64,000 bases of DNA from Alphaproteobacteria bacterium UBA998 (GCA_002291925.1 DBAY01000057.1:548-64547); one strand, 5' to 3'; positions 1 through 8,432 are shown, counted from the first letter of the stretch. The notes: a model not told the origin generated them from the sequence alone. Numbers and translations: made by a program.

Positions 1-168
1 GACATGTATATTCATGCACAGGTGGAAACACCCATGCACTTAAACAAGCGCCAGAAGGATCTGCTGAAGGAGTTCGAGAAACTAGGCGGCAAGGATACCA
101 GCCCAGAATCGGCCAGCTTCCTCGACAAGGTACGCGATTTCTGGGAAGACCTCGGCAGCAGCCGCTAA
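1..168 (+). CDS. dnaJ: Chaperone protein DnaJ, C-terminal end (partial)
   Basis: Only the last 55 codons are inside the window; the gene starts to the left. The visible part reads YIHAQVETP, then LNKRQKDLLKEFEKL and a tail ending WEDLGSSR. This matches the end of the second substrate-binding beta domain and the C-terminal helix of the Hsp40 co-chaperone, which delivers clients to DnaK and stimulates its ATPase. dapB lies downstream on the same strand, a linkage often seen in alphaproteobacteria. Its stop overlaps the end of the convergent lipoprotein gene by 4 bp. Confidence 0.9.
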   Translation, partial: DMYIHAQVETPMHLNKRQKDLLKEFEKLGGKDTSPESASFLDKVRDFWEDLGSSR

Positions 169-551
169 GGCCGGCCCGCGGGTGGTGCGGCAGCCTCGGC
201 GGCCGGCGTCGCCGGCACGGGCGGGCTAGGCAGCGTGGCCCCTTCCAGTGGCGGGCAGTTCTTGACCTGCATCTGCTCCAGTAATTGCTGCTGACGAAGA
301 CGCGCCGCATCCTCGGCCTGCTCCATGCGATACCACGACACGTAAGCAGGCACGATCAGTAAATAGGACGCCTTCGCCCGGTCATCGGCGCGTGCCGCCT
401 TTTCTATCCCTTGGGCCGCTTGGAATTCCTTGGCGAGATCTTCGCAGGAAAGCTGGGCTTCACGCTCGCCCACCGGCGCAGCCATTTCGGGCTCGGCGCA
501 GGCGGTCAGCAGACCCAGCGCTAACAGCGAAAAACGGGTGAAATGCGGCAT
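165..551 (-). CDS. Putative lipoprotein of unknown function
   Basis: Encodes 128 residues. The start at 551 is chosen because GGAGAGG lies just upstream and the product then begins with a lipoprotein signal peptide, MPHFTRFSLLALGLLTAC, with lipobox LTAC and Cys18. The open frame extends 35 codons further upstream, but that part has no signal-like character. The mature protein has a charged helical stretch rich in Ala, Gln and Glu (about residues 35–100, including two more Cys) and a Pro/Ala-rich tail. It is probably anchored in a membrane facing the periplasm. I recognise no domain. It is convergent with dnaJ and divergent from dapB. Confidence 0.7.
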   Translation of the reverse strand: MPHFTRFSLLALGLLTACAEPEMAAPVGEREAQLSCEDLAKEFQAAQGIEKAARADDRAKASYLLIVPAYVSWYRMEQAEDAARLRQQQLLEQMQVKNCPPLEGATLPSPPVPATPAAEAAAPPAGRP

Positions 552-730
552 AACCTCTCCTACACAACGGAAAGCTAGCCTAGGCAGAAATACGTGCAGA
601 GCGCAACAGGCAAGGCGGTGCTGCGAAATCTGCGCGTAGCATTCTGACGCGCACACCCACGTTTTTCCTTAACCTGCCCGCGCAGATGGCCTAGATTGAG
701 CCGCGTGTGCGCCAGAGAGGAGAACGTCGC

Positions 731-1522
731 ATGAGCGGGTTACGGATAGGCATTGCGGGCTGTGCGGGCCGGATGGGCATGGCGCTGATGTCAGGCGTGC
801 GCGCGGCGCCGGAGCTGCAGCTTTCCGGCGGCTCGGTGCGCCCCGGCAGCGGGCTGGAAGCCTCCGCGCTGATGCTGCGGCAGGGCCTCGGCGATGTGCA
901 GGTGACCGACGATATCCACGCGCTGGCGGGCCGTTCGGACGCGCTTATCGATTTCACCAATGCCTCCTGCAGCGTGCAGGTGGCGGACGCCTGCGCGCGC
1001 GCAGGCGTGGCGCATATCTGCGGCACCACGGGCTTCTCCGAGGCGCAGATGGCGCGGCTGCACGAGGCGGCGGAGAAAGTCCCCGTTGTCTGGTCGCCCA
1101 ACATGAGCATCGGCGTGACGCTGTTTTCCTCGCTGGTGGAGCAAGCCGCGCGGGTGCTGAACGAGGAGTACGACATCGAAATCTACGAAATGCACCATCG
1201 CCACAAGAAGGATGCCCCTTCCGGAACCGCGCTGGCATTGGGCCGGGCCGCCGCCGCCGGGCGCGATATTGACCTCGATGAACGCGCTTTCTTCGACCGT
1301 AACGGCGAGCGTGAGCGCGGAAGCATCGGCTTTGCCTCCCTGCGCGGCGGCGATGTGGTGGGCGATCACACCGTCACCTTCGCCGGGCCAGGCGAGCGTT
1401 TCGAGCTCACCCACCGCGCCTCCAGCCGCGAAATCTACGTCCGCGGCGCTCTCATGGCCGCCCAATGGGCCACGAAGCAGGAACCGGGCTTTTACGGCAT
1501 GCGGCAGGTATTGGGATTGTAG
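731..1522 (+). CDS. dapB: 4-hydroxy-tetrahydrodipicolinate reductase
   Basis: Encodes 263 residues, normal length for DapB. It reduces hydroxy-tetrahydrodipicolinate to tetrahydrodipicolinate with NAD(P)H in the diaminopimelate/lysine pathway, in the cytoplasm. The N-terminus carries the dinucleotide-binding motif GCAGRMG. CGTTGFS and the signature EMHHRHKKDAPSGTA (catalytic His pair and substrate-binding Lys) follow, with the conserved C-terminal GERFELTHRASSR segment. The start at 731 follows a GAGAGGAG ribosome-binding site; the frame is open 8 codons further up. dapA, the preceding pathway step, is in the window at 37.3 kb. Confidence 0.97.
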   Translation: MSGLRIGIAGCAGRMGMALMSGVRAAPELQLSGGSVRPGSGLEASALMLRQGLGDVQVTDDIHALAGRSDALIDFTNASCSVQVADACARAGVAHICGTTGFSEAQMARLHEAAEKVPVVWSPNMSIGVTLFSSLVEQAARVLNEEYDIEIYEMHHRHKKDAPSGTALALGRAAAAGRDIDLDERAFFDRNGERERGSIGFASLRGGDVVGDHTVTFAGPGERFELTHRASSREIYVRGALMAAQWATKQEPGFYGMRQVLGL

Positions 1523-1557
1523 ACGAGTACGGGGAAAGCTGCCTCAGAATTTCCGGC

Positions 1558-1704
1558 TCAGTAACCGCTATTGTCGCGCTCATCCTCACCGGTAATCGCT
1601 TTGCCGGCGGAGGTGAGGTCCTTGCCGAAACCGTGCCAGGTCTGGCAGGCGGCGAGGGTGTGCAGGGCAAGCAGGCTCAGCAGCGCGATGGTCAGGCGTT
1701 TCAT
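1558..1704 (-). CDS. Entericidin A/B-family small lipoprotein
   Basis: Encodes 48 residues. A signal peptide ends in lipobox LAAC (Cys20), followed by QTWHGFGKDLTSAGKAI. That matches the entericidin family pattern of a short amphipathic helix after the lipidated Cys (GxGKDxxxxGxAI). The start at 1704 is preceded by AGAGGAAA. Entericidins are small envelope lipoproteins; in E. coli EcnA/EcnB are an antidote/toxin pair. Only one copy is seen here, so a toxin–antitoxin role is not supported. A second, unrelated small lipoprotein lies just upstream on the same strand. Confidence 0.75.
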   Translation of the reverse strand: MKRLTIALLSLLALHTLAACQTWHGFGKDLTSAGKAITGEDERDNSGY

Positions 1705-1818
1705 GGGTTTCCTCTGGGTTGGGTCGGCCGGATAGAGCAATCAGACGGCCTTGACCCGTCATCTAGGCGCTTTTTTTCACCCACGCAACGGCGATGTGCA
1801 AAAGGGGCGTGGCCGAGG

Positions 1819-1998
1819 CTAGTAATCGAGCATCTGCGTCGCGCCCGTGCCAAAGCGTAAATCACGCTCCTCCCAACGATCCTGCAGGGCCGAGCGAGGG
1901 TGAAGGCTGGCGGGTGGGGCAACAGGCGGCCCGGACTGGCAGGCCGCCAGGGCACGCAAGGTGAGCAGGGACAGGCAGAGAAACATCCAGCGCGACAT
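1819..1998 (-). CDS. Small putative lipoprotein, 59 residues
   Basis: A 59-codon frame starts at an ATG at 1998, preceded by GGCAGGA with 7 bp spacing, and ends at TAG (1819–1821). The N-terminus MSRWMFLCLSLLTLRALAAC is a lipoprotein signal peptide with lipobox LAAC. The mature part is short: a Pro-rich linker, then DRWEERDLRFGTGATQMLDY. No homologous family is recognised. It precedes the entericidin-like gene on the same strand. The reading rests on signal peptide, start site and stop; coding beyond that is inference. Confidence 0.6.
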   Translation of the reverse strand: MSRWMFLCLSLLTLRALAACQSGPPVAPPASLHPRSALQDRWEERDLRFGTGATQMLDY

Positions 1999-2059
1999 GG
2001 GGAAATCCTGCCAGCTTGGCCGCTAAAAATCCCTCATGGAAGGGCGTTGTGCACCCTTT

Positions 2060-3727
2060 TTAGCCGCCCTGACGTTTCTTCGCGTCGCGCAGCTTGCCGA
2101 GGCCCTCGCCGAGGCGGCGCAGCGGTCGGCTGCAATCATCGCGCGGCACCACCACCTCGATCAGCGCCATCTCTGGCTTCGCCACGGCGTCCTGCAGGGC
2201 GCGCTTCAACTCGCCCTTGGTGGTGACGCGGTAGGGCGTACCATAGCGCAAGAGGGCGCAAAGCTGCCCATAATCCCACGGGTGGATGTTGTTGAACGGC
2301 CCGTCGATGATGTGGCGCTGCGTGCCGTAGCCGTCATTGTTGATGACGCAGACGATGGGGGCCATCTTCTCCTTGGCGATGGTGGAGAGCTCGATGCCGG
2401 TCATCTGGAACGCGCCGTCGCCCGCAATCACGATGGCGCGCGAGTCCGGGTTGGCGGCCATGGCGCCGACGCTGGCAGGCACCGCGAAGCCCATCGAGAG
2501 GTAATAGGCATCCGAAAGGAAGTTCTTGCGCTGCGAGGTGCGCAGGCCGATGGCGCCGAGCAGCGCGTCGCCGGTGTCGCAGATGAGCGTGGCGTCGTCC
2601 GGCATCTCGTTTTCGAGGATCTGGAAGAAGGACTCCACCGTGATGGCTTCCTGCTCCTGCGTGGGCGGCAATTCCAGCGGCTCGCGCATGGAAACCGGGT
2701 TCTCGAAGCGGGGGCGCACCGTGAGCGGCGCGGCGATCAGGCGCTCGACGAAATCGGCGAGCTGGATATTCTCGTAGCGGCGCAGGCCGATGAGCGTCTT
2801 TTCCGTGGTGGCGAGGATGCAGCGTTTGCGCTGCAGGGCGGCGGAATTATCCATGCCCATGAACACGTCTGAAAGAAACGCGCCAAGCAGCAGCACGCAG
2901 TCGCTCTCCTCGACCAGCTTCTGCGTCTCCGGCTCGGAAAGCCCGCCCGAATAGACGCCCACATAGAGCGGGTTCTGCTCAGACACCACCGATTTGGAGA
3001 GCAGCGTGGCCGCGATGGGGATGTTGTACTTGCCCGCCAGCTCCACCGCGAGGTCGGTGAGGTTGTGGCGGTGCAATTCGATGTCGGCGACAATGACGGG
3101 CTTCTTGGCGCCGTTGATCATCGTCACCGCGTCTTCAATCGCCGCTTCCAGGTTTTCCGGGTCTGATTCCGGGGGCGGAACGTTGCGGATGACCGGGGCG
3201 GCAATCGGCATGTCCACCACGTCATAGGGGATTTCGATGTAGCCCGGGCGGCACTGCGTCTGCACCTCGCGCACCACGCGCACGATCTCCTCGGCGGCGC
3301 GCTCGGGGTTCATCAGCACCGTATTGGCGCAGGTGACCTCCTCGAAGATGCGGCGCTGCGTGTCAAAGGTGCGCACCTTGTGATGCACCAGCGGGTCATT
3401 CTTGCGGTCATTGGGCGAGGGACCGCCGGAGATCACGATGAGCGGCGATTTCTCCGCATAGGCGCAGGCTACGGAATTCAGCATGTTCAGCCCGCCGACA
3501 CAGTAGGTCACGCAGGCGACGCCGAGGCCATTCACCCGCGCATAGCCATCAGCCGCGAAACCGACCGAGGGCTCGTGCGTCATGGTGATGAGCTGGATGG
3601 GCGAGGCATCCAGCCAGCGGAAGGTGGGCAGCGCGAAATCGCCGGGAATTCCGAAGGCATGCTTCGCCCCCTGCGCATAGAGATAATCAAAGAGGAACTT
3701 GCCGACAGTCAAGGAATCTTGGGTCAT
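2060..3727 (-). CDS. Thiamine-diphosphate-dependent 2-oxo-acid decarboxylase (pyruvate/indolepyruvate decarboxylase family)
   Basis: Encodes 555 residues, typical of the PDC/IPDC family, which decarboxylates 2-oxo acids to aldehydes. The three-domain order is visible. The PYR domain has the cofactor-activating Glu52 (THEPSVGFAADGYAR) and the adjacent HH pair at 115–116 that marks decarboxylases of this family. A central domain follows. The PP domain carries the Mg/ThDP motif GDGAFQMT…INNDGYGTQ, then IIDGPFNNIHPWDY. Substrate preference (pyruvate, phenylpyruvate, indolepyruvate) cannot be read from the sequence. The gene stands alone, divergent from the next gene. Confidence 0.88.
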   Translation of the reverse strand: MTQDSLTVGKFLFDYLYAQGAKHAFGIPGDFALPTFRWLDASPIQLITMTHEPSVGFAADGYARVNGLGVACVTYCVGGLNMLNSVACAYAEKSPLIVISGGPSPNDRKNDPLVHHKVRTFDTQRRIFEEVTCANTVLMNPERAAEEIVRVVREVQTQCRPGYIEIPYDVVDMPIAAPVIRNVPPPESDPENLEAAIEDAVTMINGAKKPVIVADIELHRHNLTDLAVELAGKYNIPIAATLLSKSVVSEQNPLYVGVYSGGLSEPETQKLVEESDCVLLLGAFLSDVFMGMDNSAALQRKRCILATTEKTLIGLRRYENIQLADFVERLIAAPLTVRPRFENPVSMREPLELPPTQEQEAITVESFFQILENEMPDDATLICDTGDALLGAIGLRTSQRKNFLSDAYYLSMGFAVPASVGAMAANPDSRAIVIAGDGAFQMTGIELSTIAKEKMAPIVCVINNDGYGTQRHIIDGPFNNIHPWDYGQLCALLRYGTPYRVTTKGELKRALQDAVAKPEMALIEVVVPRDDCSRPLRRLGEGLGKLRDAKKRQGG

Positions 3728-3842
3728 AGCTTCAAGATATAGGCGAAGAGGTGGTAGCTGTCACTAGGCCTGGTGGGTATAAAATTGTCATCAAACTGTT
3801 ACTTCGCGTTTGCCGCAAACCAGCTATAACCGTGCGTAAAGA

Positions 3843-4262
3843 ATGCCTATGCATATCCAAACCCCCGTTATTTTCGTGACGACGGACTCGCCAACGGCGG
3901 CCTCGTTTGACGCTGACGCGCCACCGGTAGACCTGGACGGCGCCCTCAAGGATTGCGGCATCAGTTTTCAGAATGTGCAGCATGTGTCGCTGCGTCCCCC
4001 GTCCATGCCTGACCACAAGCGGGTAGAGTGGAATGCCGACACCATTGAAGCCCTGAAAAGGCTGCGTGCGCAGGGCGAACTCTATATCGTCGCCGTGGGA
4101 AGGGAAGCGCAGCAGGAACTTGATCGCAGGGAAATTGGCTACACCCCATTGTTGTCACCACAGCTTCCCATCGTCAAAGACCCGGAGCGCCTCGCCGTCC
4201 ATGTGGGCGCGGCGATGGGCCGCATGCTGACGCAGGATCAGATGGTGCGCTGGACGCGGTAA
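3843..4262 (+). CDS. Hypothetical protein, 139 residues
   Basis: Unrecognised. The soluble protein starts MPMHIQTPVIFVTTDSPTAA; a second ATG two codons later could also serve. It has alternating strand and helix character (VIFVTT, ELYIVAVGREAQQEL, PLLSPQLPIVKD), compatible with a small alpha/beta fold, but no catalytic motif. It is followed after 15 bp by another unknown gene on the same strand, so the two may be co-transcribed. A TATAAC hexamer lies about 12 bp before the start, a possible -10 element without a convincing -35. Confidence 0.5.
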   Translation: MPMHIQTPVIFVTTDSPTAASFDADAPPVDLDGALKDCGISFQNVQHVSLRPPSMPDHKRVEWNADTIEALKRLRAQGELYIVAVGREAQQELDRREIGYTPLLSPQLPIVKDPERLAVHVGAAMGRMLTQDQMVRWTR

Positions 4263-4277
4263 GAAATCTATCAGACC

Positions 4278-5144
4278 GTGCCTTCCGATGCCGATCCCTA
4301 TTTGCAGAAGGATCAGCGTTTCCTGCCGGCCATCGGCAAGTCAGGTGAGGCGATTGCCTACGATGCCTCGCCGGACGGCCCTGCCCGCTCCGAAGCCGAA
4401 CCGGAACACCCCAGAGGCCGCCGCAAGGCGCCGGTAAAGACGGAAGACATCTGGGCCTCACGAAAACACATGGTACGCAAGGACGATGCCGCCCTCCGTA
4501 CGATCGTTCGCAATGGTGGCATTATACCCGATACGTATGACGAGGCGACACCGGATTCCCAGCGCATCGGCTGGCGGCGGCAAATGCTCAACGGATCGGG
4601 CGAACCGAAAAAGAATCTCTACCAACCGGTATTCTGCACGGGGCGCTTCATTTTCTACATCAATCCGGACGACCATCCCCCGGCGCATCTGCACGTCTTT
4701 ACGCGCTACCCCAACAAGCCCGTCACCACCGCCCGGCTGGGCTTTGTGAAGGAGGCGGACGGCGAAATGCATGTGGTGCCGTATTACTATTCCAACATGA
4801 TCCTTCCGCCCCGCACCCTCAAGGCCGGCGCGGCTCCGCGATACATGGTGGGTGACCTGCCCGCGCGAAGTTATGCGGAGCGTTTCGACATCTCCCTGGA
4901 AAACCTCAACCTTGCCATTCTAGCCGCCAACGCCAACGCGGATCTGCTGTTTGAGCGCTGGCAAGCAATGCAGCGGCAGGCAGAGCGCCCTAAGAACAGC
5001 CATCTTCTGGCCAATGCGTGCCCGGACACGCGTGTCTCCGCCATCGGCGAGAACGAGCGGCTGGTGCGCGAGCCGCATTCCCCGCGCAAGGCGTCCACCA
5101 AGGGAGTCCAGGGACCGTCCGGCGCTTCGGCGCACGCCCTTTAA
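4278..5144 (+). CDS. Hypothetical protein with a DUF4160-like core
   Basis: Encodes 288 residues from a likely GTG start. Residues 1–65 are polar and rich in Pro, Arg and Glu, and look disordered. The core holds FIFYINPDDHPPAHLHVFTR (about 115–134). It resembles the YFNPxDHxPPHFHV signature of DUF4160-type proteins, but this is a motif-level guess. A helical segment (LENLNLAILAANANADLLFERWQAM) and a basic tail follow. It sits 15 bp after the 139-residue unknown gene and before phaZ, so it may form a two-gene unit. Function unknown. Confidence 0.5.
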   Translation: MPSDADPYLQKDQRFLPAIGKSGEAIAYDASPDGPARSEAEPEHPRGRRKAPVKTEDIWASRKHMVRKDDAALRTIVRNGGIIPDTYDEATPDSQRIGWRRQMLNGSGEPKKNLYQPVFCTGRFIFYINPDDHPPAHLHVFTRYPNKPVTTARLGFVKEADGEMHVVPYYYSNMILPPRTLKAGAAPRYMVGDLPARSYAERFDISLENLNLAILAANANADLLFERWQAMQRQAERPKNSHLLANACPDTRVSAIGENERLVREPHSPRKASTKGVQGPSGASAHAL

Positions 5145-5209
5145 CGGCTTCTTTAGCATTTTGGTCTAGGTTTACCTATATAGATGGTAGCCACCCACTT
5201 TTGTGACCT

Positions 5210-6469
5210 ATGCACGCGACGCTTGAATCCATGGACAATCCCGCCCTTTACCAGCTTCACGAACTGCACCGCGCCAGCGTGACGCCGCTGCGCATCTTTG
5301 CGCATGCCAGCAAGCATTTGAGCAGCAACCCGATGAATCCGCTGGCTTATACCGGCCTCGGCCGCTCGATGGCCGCCGGGTTCGAGCTGCTCGAGCGCAT
5401 CACCCAGCATTATGCCAAGCCGGAATTCGGCCTCACCCACACCACGGTGGATGAGCACCATGTGACCGTGCAGGACCGTGTGGTCGCCGAGCGGCCTTTT
5501 TGCAAGCTGCTCTATTTCGATCGCGCCCTGAAGGATGAGCGCAAGAAAAAAGACCCGAAAGTGTTGGTGGTGGCCCCCATGTCCGGCCATTACGCCACCC
5601 TGCTGCGCGGCACAGTGAAGGAGCTGCTGCCCTACGCTGAAGTCTACATCACCGACTGGGCCAATGCCCGCGAGGTGCCCTATTTCAAGGGCGGCTTCGA
5701 CCTTGATGACTACATCACCCATGTGATGGAGTTCATCCGCTTCATCGGGCGCGACGTGCATGTGATTGCCGTCTGCCAGCCCGCCGTGCCGGTGTTTCTC
5801 GCCACCGCGCTGATGAACGAGGACAAGGAGCCCTTCGCGCCCGCCTCCATGACGCTGATGGGCGGGCCCATCGACCCGCGCAAGGCGCCGACGCAGGTCA
5901 ACCGTCTCGCCACCGAGAAGCCGCTCGACTGGTTCGAGCGTACCGTCATTACCCGCGTACCGTTCAATTATCCGGGCTTCATGCGCCGCGTCTATCCGGG
6001 CTTCCTGCAGCTTTCGGGCTTCATGCAGCTCAATCTGGAGCGTCATGTGGGCGAGCATATCAAGCTGTTCCAGCACCTCGTGCAGGGCGATGGCGAATCC
6101 GCCGCCGCGCACCGGCGCTTCTATGACGAATATCTCTCCGTGGCCGACCTGCCGGCGGAATTCTACCTGCAGACCATCGACAAGGTCTTCCAGCGACATC
6201 TGCTGCCGAAGAACCAGTTCGATTACCGCGGCCGCATCGTCGATGCCGGGGCCATCACGAAAACGGCCCTGCTCTGCGTGGAAGGCGAGAAGGACGATAT
6301 CTCCGGCGTCGGCCAGACCAAGGCCGCCATCGGCCTGTGCAAGAACCTGCCGGAATCCAAGAAACGCTACCACCTGCAAAAAGGCGTCGGCCATTACGGC
6401 ATCTTCAACGGCCGCAACTACCGCGATAAGATCCTGCCGGTGATTCTGGAGCATATTCGCAACGCGTAG
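5210..6469 (+). CDS. phaZ: Intracellular polyhydroxybutyrate depolymerase
   Basis: Encodes 419 residues, the usual size of the intracellular PhaZ depolymerases that hydrolyse native PHB granules to hydroxybutyrate oligomers. It shows the alpha/beta-hydrolase core with LVVAPMSGHYATLLRGTV, EVYITDWANAREVP and the nucleophile elbow VIAVCQPAVP. Here Cys189 replaces the usual Ser, as in the characterised PhaZa enzymes. GVGHYGIFNGRNYRDKI near the C-terminus supplies the catalytic His. A start at Met8 (5231) is also possible. The synthesis genes lie 12–15 kb downstream in this window. Confidence 0.93.
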   Translation: MHATLESMDNPALYQLHELHRASVTPLRIFAHASKHLSSNPMNPLAYTGLGRSMAAGFELLERITQHYAKPEFGLTHTTVDEHHVTVQDRVVAERPFCKLLYFDRALKDERKKKDPKVLVVAPMSGHYATLLRGTVKELLPYAEVYITDWANAREVPYFKGGFDLDDYITHVMEFIRFIGRDVHVIAVCQPAVPVFLATALMNEDKEPFAPASMTLMGGPIDPRKAPTQVNRLATEKPLDWFERTVITRVPFNYPGFMRRVYPGFLQLSGFMQLNLERHVGEHIKLFQHLVQGDGESAAAHRRFYDEYLSVADLPAEFYLQTIDKVFQRHLLPKNQFDYRGRIVDAGAITKTALLCVEGEKDDISGVGQTKAAIGLCKNLPESKKRYHLQKGVGHYGIFNGRNYRDKILPVILEHIRNA

Positions 6470-6597
6470 TTTTTATGTTTGCCCCTTCTCCGCGCTTCCT
6501 GCGCTCCGCAATAGGCGACGCTCCGCTAGCTCATGGCTGACTCGCAAAACGCTCTGTCGGCGTTTCGCCTGTCCTCGACTAACACAGTCGTGTAGCC

Positions 6598-6679
6598 GTC
6601 ATCCTGCGAGCCGAAGGCTGCGCAGGATCTCCATCATTACGCTCAGAGATTCCGGGCCCGCTTCGCGTCCCGGAATGAC
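6598..6679. repeat. Interspersed palindromic repeat, type C
   Basis: An 82-bp imperfect palindromic element that begins GTCATCCTGCGAG and ends CCCGGAATGAC. Another 82-bp copy lies at 16368–16449 and a reversed, diverged copy at 28055–28138. It fills much of the 222-bp gap between phaZ and the next gene. The rest of the gap (6470–6597) shows no gene. Confidence 0.8.
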
Positions 6680-6691
6680 GGGTGCCAACCC

Positions 6692-6973
6692 TTACGGTGC
6701 GGCAATCGAGAAGCGGCAATAGGTGAAGCCTTCGTTCCAGGCTTGTTTGTAGAGCTCGTTATTGCCCATTTCGGGGCGTTTGCGGAAGCCGTACATCATC
6801 TTGTACATGAAGCCGCCCTGCGCGGAGAGGCCGGTATCGCAGCCATCCTGCCAGCCGAGCTGGTATTCCGGCGGGCCCGACGGGGTGACGTAATACAGAT
6901 CCATCGGGCGGCAGGCGGCGGCGTACAGCGCCAACGTCAGAAAAGCCCAGCGAAGGAAGCGGGAAGCAGTCAT
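6692..6973 (-). CDS. Putative lipoprotein, 93 residues
   Basis: A start at 6973 gives MTASRFLRWAFLTLALYAAAC, a lipoprotein signal with lipobox AAAC. The mature part reads like a conserved alphaproteobacterial hypothetical: GWQDGCDTGLSAQGG, then YKQAWNEGFTYCRFSI, with two Cys that could pair in the periplasm. The longer frame back to 7006 adds no signal-like sequence. Function unknown. Confidence 0.65.
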   Translation of the reverse strand: MTASRFLRWAFLTLALYAAACRPMDLYYVTPSGPPEYQLGWQDGCDTGLSAQGGFMYKMMYGFRKRPEMGNNELYKQAWNEGFTYCRFSIAAP

Positions 6974-7053
6974 ACCGTGCACTATACCACGCCAGCACAC
7001 GGCCACCTCATGAAAATTTCATGACGAAAACGTTGAAATTCCTCACCAATGCA

Positions 7054-7203
7054 TCAGGCGGCGTGGCGAAAATCCGGCTCCCACCATTCCAGCTCCGGCC
7101 ATTCCGCGACCGGCAGCCCATCATACTGGCGTAAATGGCGGAAAATCGGGTCGTAGAGAATATCCTCCATCGGCGGCTCCACCCCGGCCTTATCGTATAG
7201 CAT
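7054..7203 (-). CDS. Small hypothetical protein, 49 residues
   Basis: A start at ATG 7203 is preceded by GGGAGA. The product MLYDKAGVEPPMEDILYDP… is acidic and aromatic-rich (EWPELEWWEPDF near the C-terminus). The PPMEDIL-DPI pattern resembles a small conserved hypothetical seen in alphaproteobacteria (from memory). No cysteine or membrane segment in this form. The frame is open to 7263. Confidence 0.55.
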   Translation of the reverse strand: MLYDKAGVEPPMEDILYDPIFRHLRQYDGLPVAEWPELEWWEPDFRHAA

Positions 7204-7303
7204 CGTCGTCTCCCATCTCTCCTTTTCGGGATAGCAAGCCTCGCATTTGCTGTAAATACGCAACGTAACATAACGACGATGCGTGGAATGCAGGCCTCGC
7301 GCA

Positions 7304-7837
7304 TCAAAGGCGCGTGGAGAGCCAGATGGCCGTGCGGGTCACGGTCTTGATGCCCTGGTGCAGCAGACTGTAGAGCGGCGCCTGCTCGGCCCCATGCTCC
7401 AGCCCGGTGGCGTGGTGCTCCATCTCGTCGGCGCGAAACTGGGCGATGGTGTCGCGCAACGGGGCCTCCTCCACGGGCAGCCGCGCTTCCTGCGCCGCAT
7501 AGTGCTCGTCGATGACCTCCTCCACCGCCACCGTGCAGGCCATGGCGGCTTTTTCGCCCATCAGCGCGGTCGCCGCGCCCAGCAGGAACCCGCCGACATG
7601 CCAGAACGGCAGCAGGGCCGTCGGGCGTACGCGGCGCTCCACCAGCAATGCCTCGAACGCCTGCAGATGCGCCTCCTCCTGCGCCTTCATGTGCGCGATG
7701 GTAGCGTGCGCCGGCCGCCCGCGCAGCACGGCAAGCTGGCCCTCATAAATGCGCCGCGCGCCATACTCGCCCGCGTGGTTGACGCGGATCATGCGCGCGA
7801 GGTCGTCAGCGGGGGAGGGATCACCGGGCAGGCTCAT
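7304..7837 (-). CDS. coq7: Ubiquinone biosynthesis monooxygenase Coq7
   Basis: Encodes 177 residues: a carboxylate-bridged di-iron hydroxylase that performs the last ring hydroxylation of ubiquinone synthesis at the inner membrane. Iron ligands appear in the expected order: MIRVNHAGEYGA, MKAQEEAHLQAF, AVEEVIDEHYA and RADEMEHHATGLE. A hydrophobic stretch FWHVGGFLLGAATALMGEKA should contact the membrane. The start ATG 7837 overlaps the dsbB stop by ATGA, so the frame running on to 8257 is a read-through into dsbB and not real coding. Co-expression with dsbB ties two quinone-dependent functions together. Confidence 0.93.
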   Translation of the reverse strand: MSLPGDPSPADDLARMIRVNHAGEYGARRIYEGQLAVLRGRPAHATIAHMKAQEEAHLQAFEALLVERRVRPTALLPFWHVGGFLLGAATALMGEKAAMACTVAVEEVIDEHYAAQEARLPVEEAPLRDTIAQFRADEMEHHATGLEHGAEQAPLYSLLHQGIKTVTRTAIWLSTRL

Positions 7838-8337
7838 GCAGACTCCATGGGTTGACGCAGGAGATAGCGCATGACTGCCGCGCCGCCAAGGGCATAAAGC
7901 AGGTTCCAGCCCGCCATGGACAGGCCGAGGAAAGCGAAGGTCGTATCCTTGCAGGAAACCAGCGCGGCCCCGTTCAGCTGTTCGCGCAGCGCGTCGATGC
8001 TGGTGGCGGTGGTGGCGCCGGAGCAGGCGCTCGGGCCCGCGATCCACCCCTGCTCCACGCCCACATGGTAGGCTGCGATACCCGCATCGGCGAGAAACAG
8101 TCCCGCCGCCAGCAAAAGCAGCGGACGGCGCGGGCGCGGACGGCGGCGGGTAATCGCCTCGCCCGTCAGCCCAAGCGCCACGAGCGCAAGGTAGGGATAG
8201 CGCTGCAGCAGGCAGAGATCGCAGGGCTTCAGCCCGAAGCCATATTGCGACACCCACGCGCCGCCCAGCGCCGCCGCCGCCAGCAGCGCGGCCAGCGCCA
8301 GCGGGTGTCTATGAAAGAGTCCTGTAGACAGCATCAT
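7834..8337 (-). CDS. dsbB: Disulfide bond formation protein DsbB
   Basis: Encodes 167 residues with four predicted membrane helices. The quinone-coupled enzyme reoxidises the periplasmic thiol oxidase DsbA. The first periplasmic loop carries CDLC (in KPCDLCLLQRYPYLA); the second has a Cys pair (GPSACSG and VSCKDTTFAF). The last helix reads LSMAGWNLLYALGGAAVM. The start is ATG 8337 or the next codon; the frame open to 8520 runs through the tRNA-Leu gene on the other strand and is discounted. It overlaps coq7 by 4 bp. Confidence 0.9.
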   Translation of the reverse strand: MMLSTGLFHRHPLALAALLAAAALGGAWVSQYGFGLKPCDLCLLQRYPYLALVALGLTGEAITRRRPRPRRPLLLLAAGLFLADAGIAAYHVGVEQGWIAGPSACSGATTATSIDALREQLNGAALVSCKDTTFAFLGLSMAGWNLLYALGGAAVMRYLLRQPMESA

Positions 8338-8432
8338 GCCCGCATCATAGCGCAGGGCGGGCCCAAACCCAAGCGCCGCGCCAAAATCATTGACGCATCC
8401 CCGCCGCTGCCTATGATACCGATTCCTTGCGT

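Noticed and set aside
1558..1704. Entericidin toxin–antitoxin pair
   Set aside because: Only one entericidin-like gene is present; the adjacent small lipoprotein does not share the family pattern.
1701..1955. 84-codon minus-strand frame starting MPWRPASPGR
   Set aside because: Overlaps both small lipoprotein genes in another frame, and has no ribosome-binding site or signal.
5153..6454. 433-codon frame antisense to phaZ
   Set aside because: Composition is the His/Gly/Val/Arg-rich pattern of a reverse reading of a GC-rich gene, with no domain; phaZ on the other strand is convincing.
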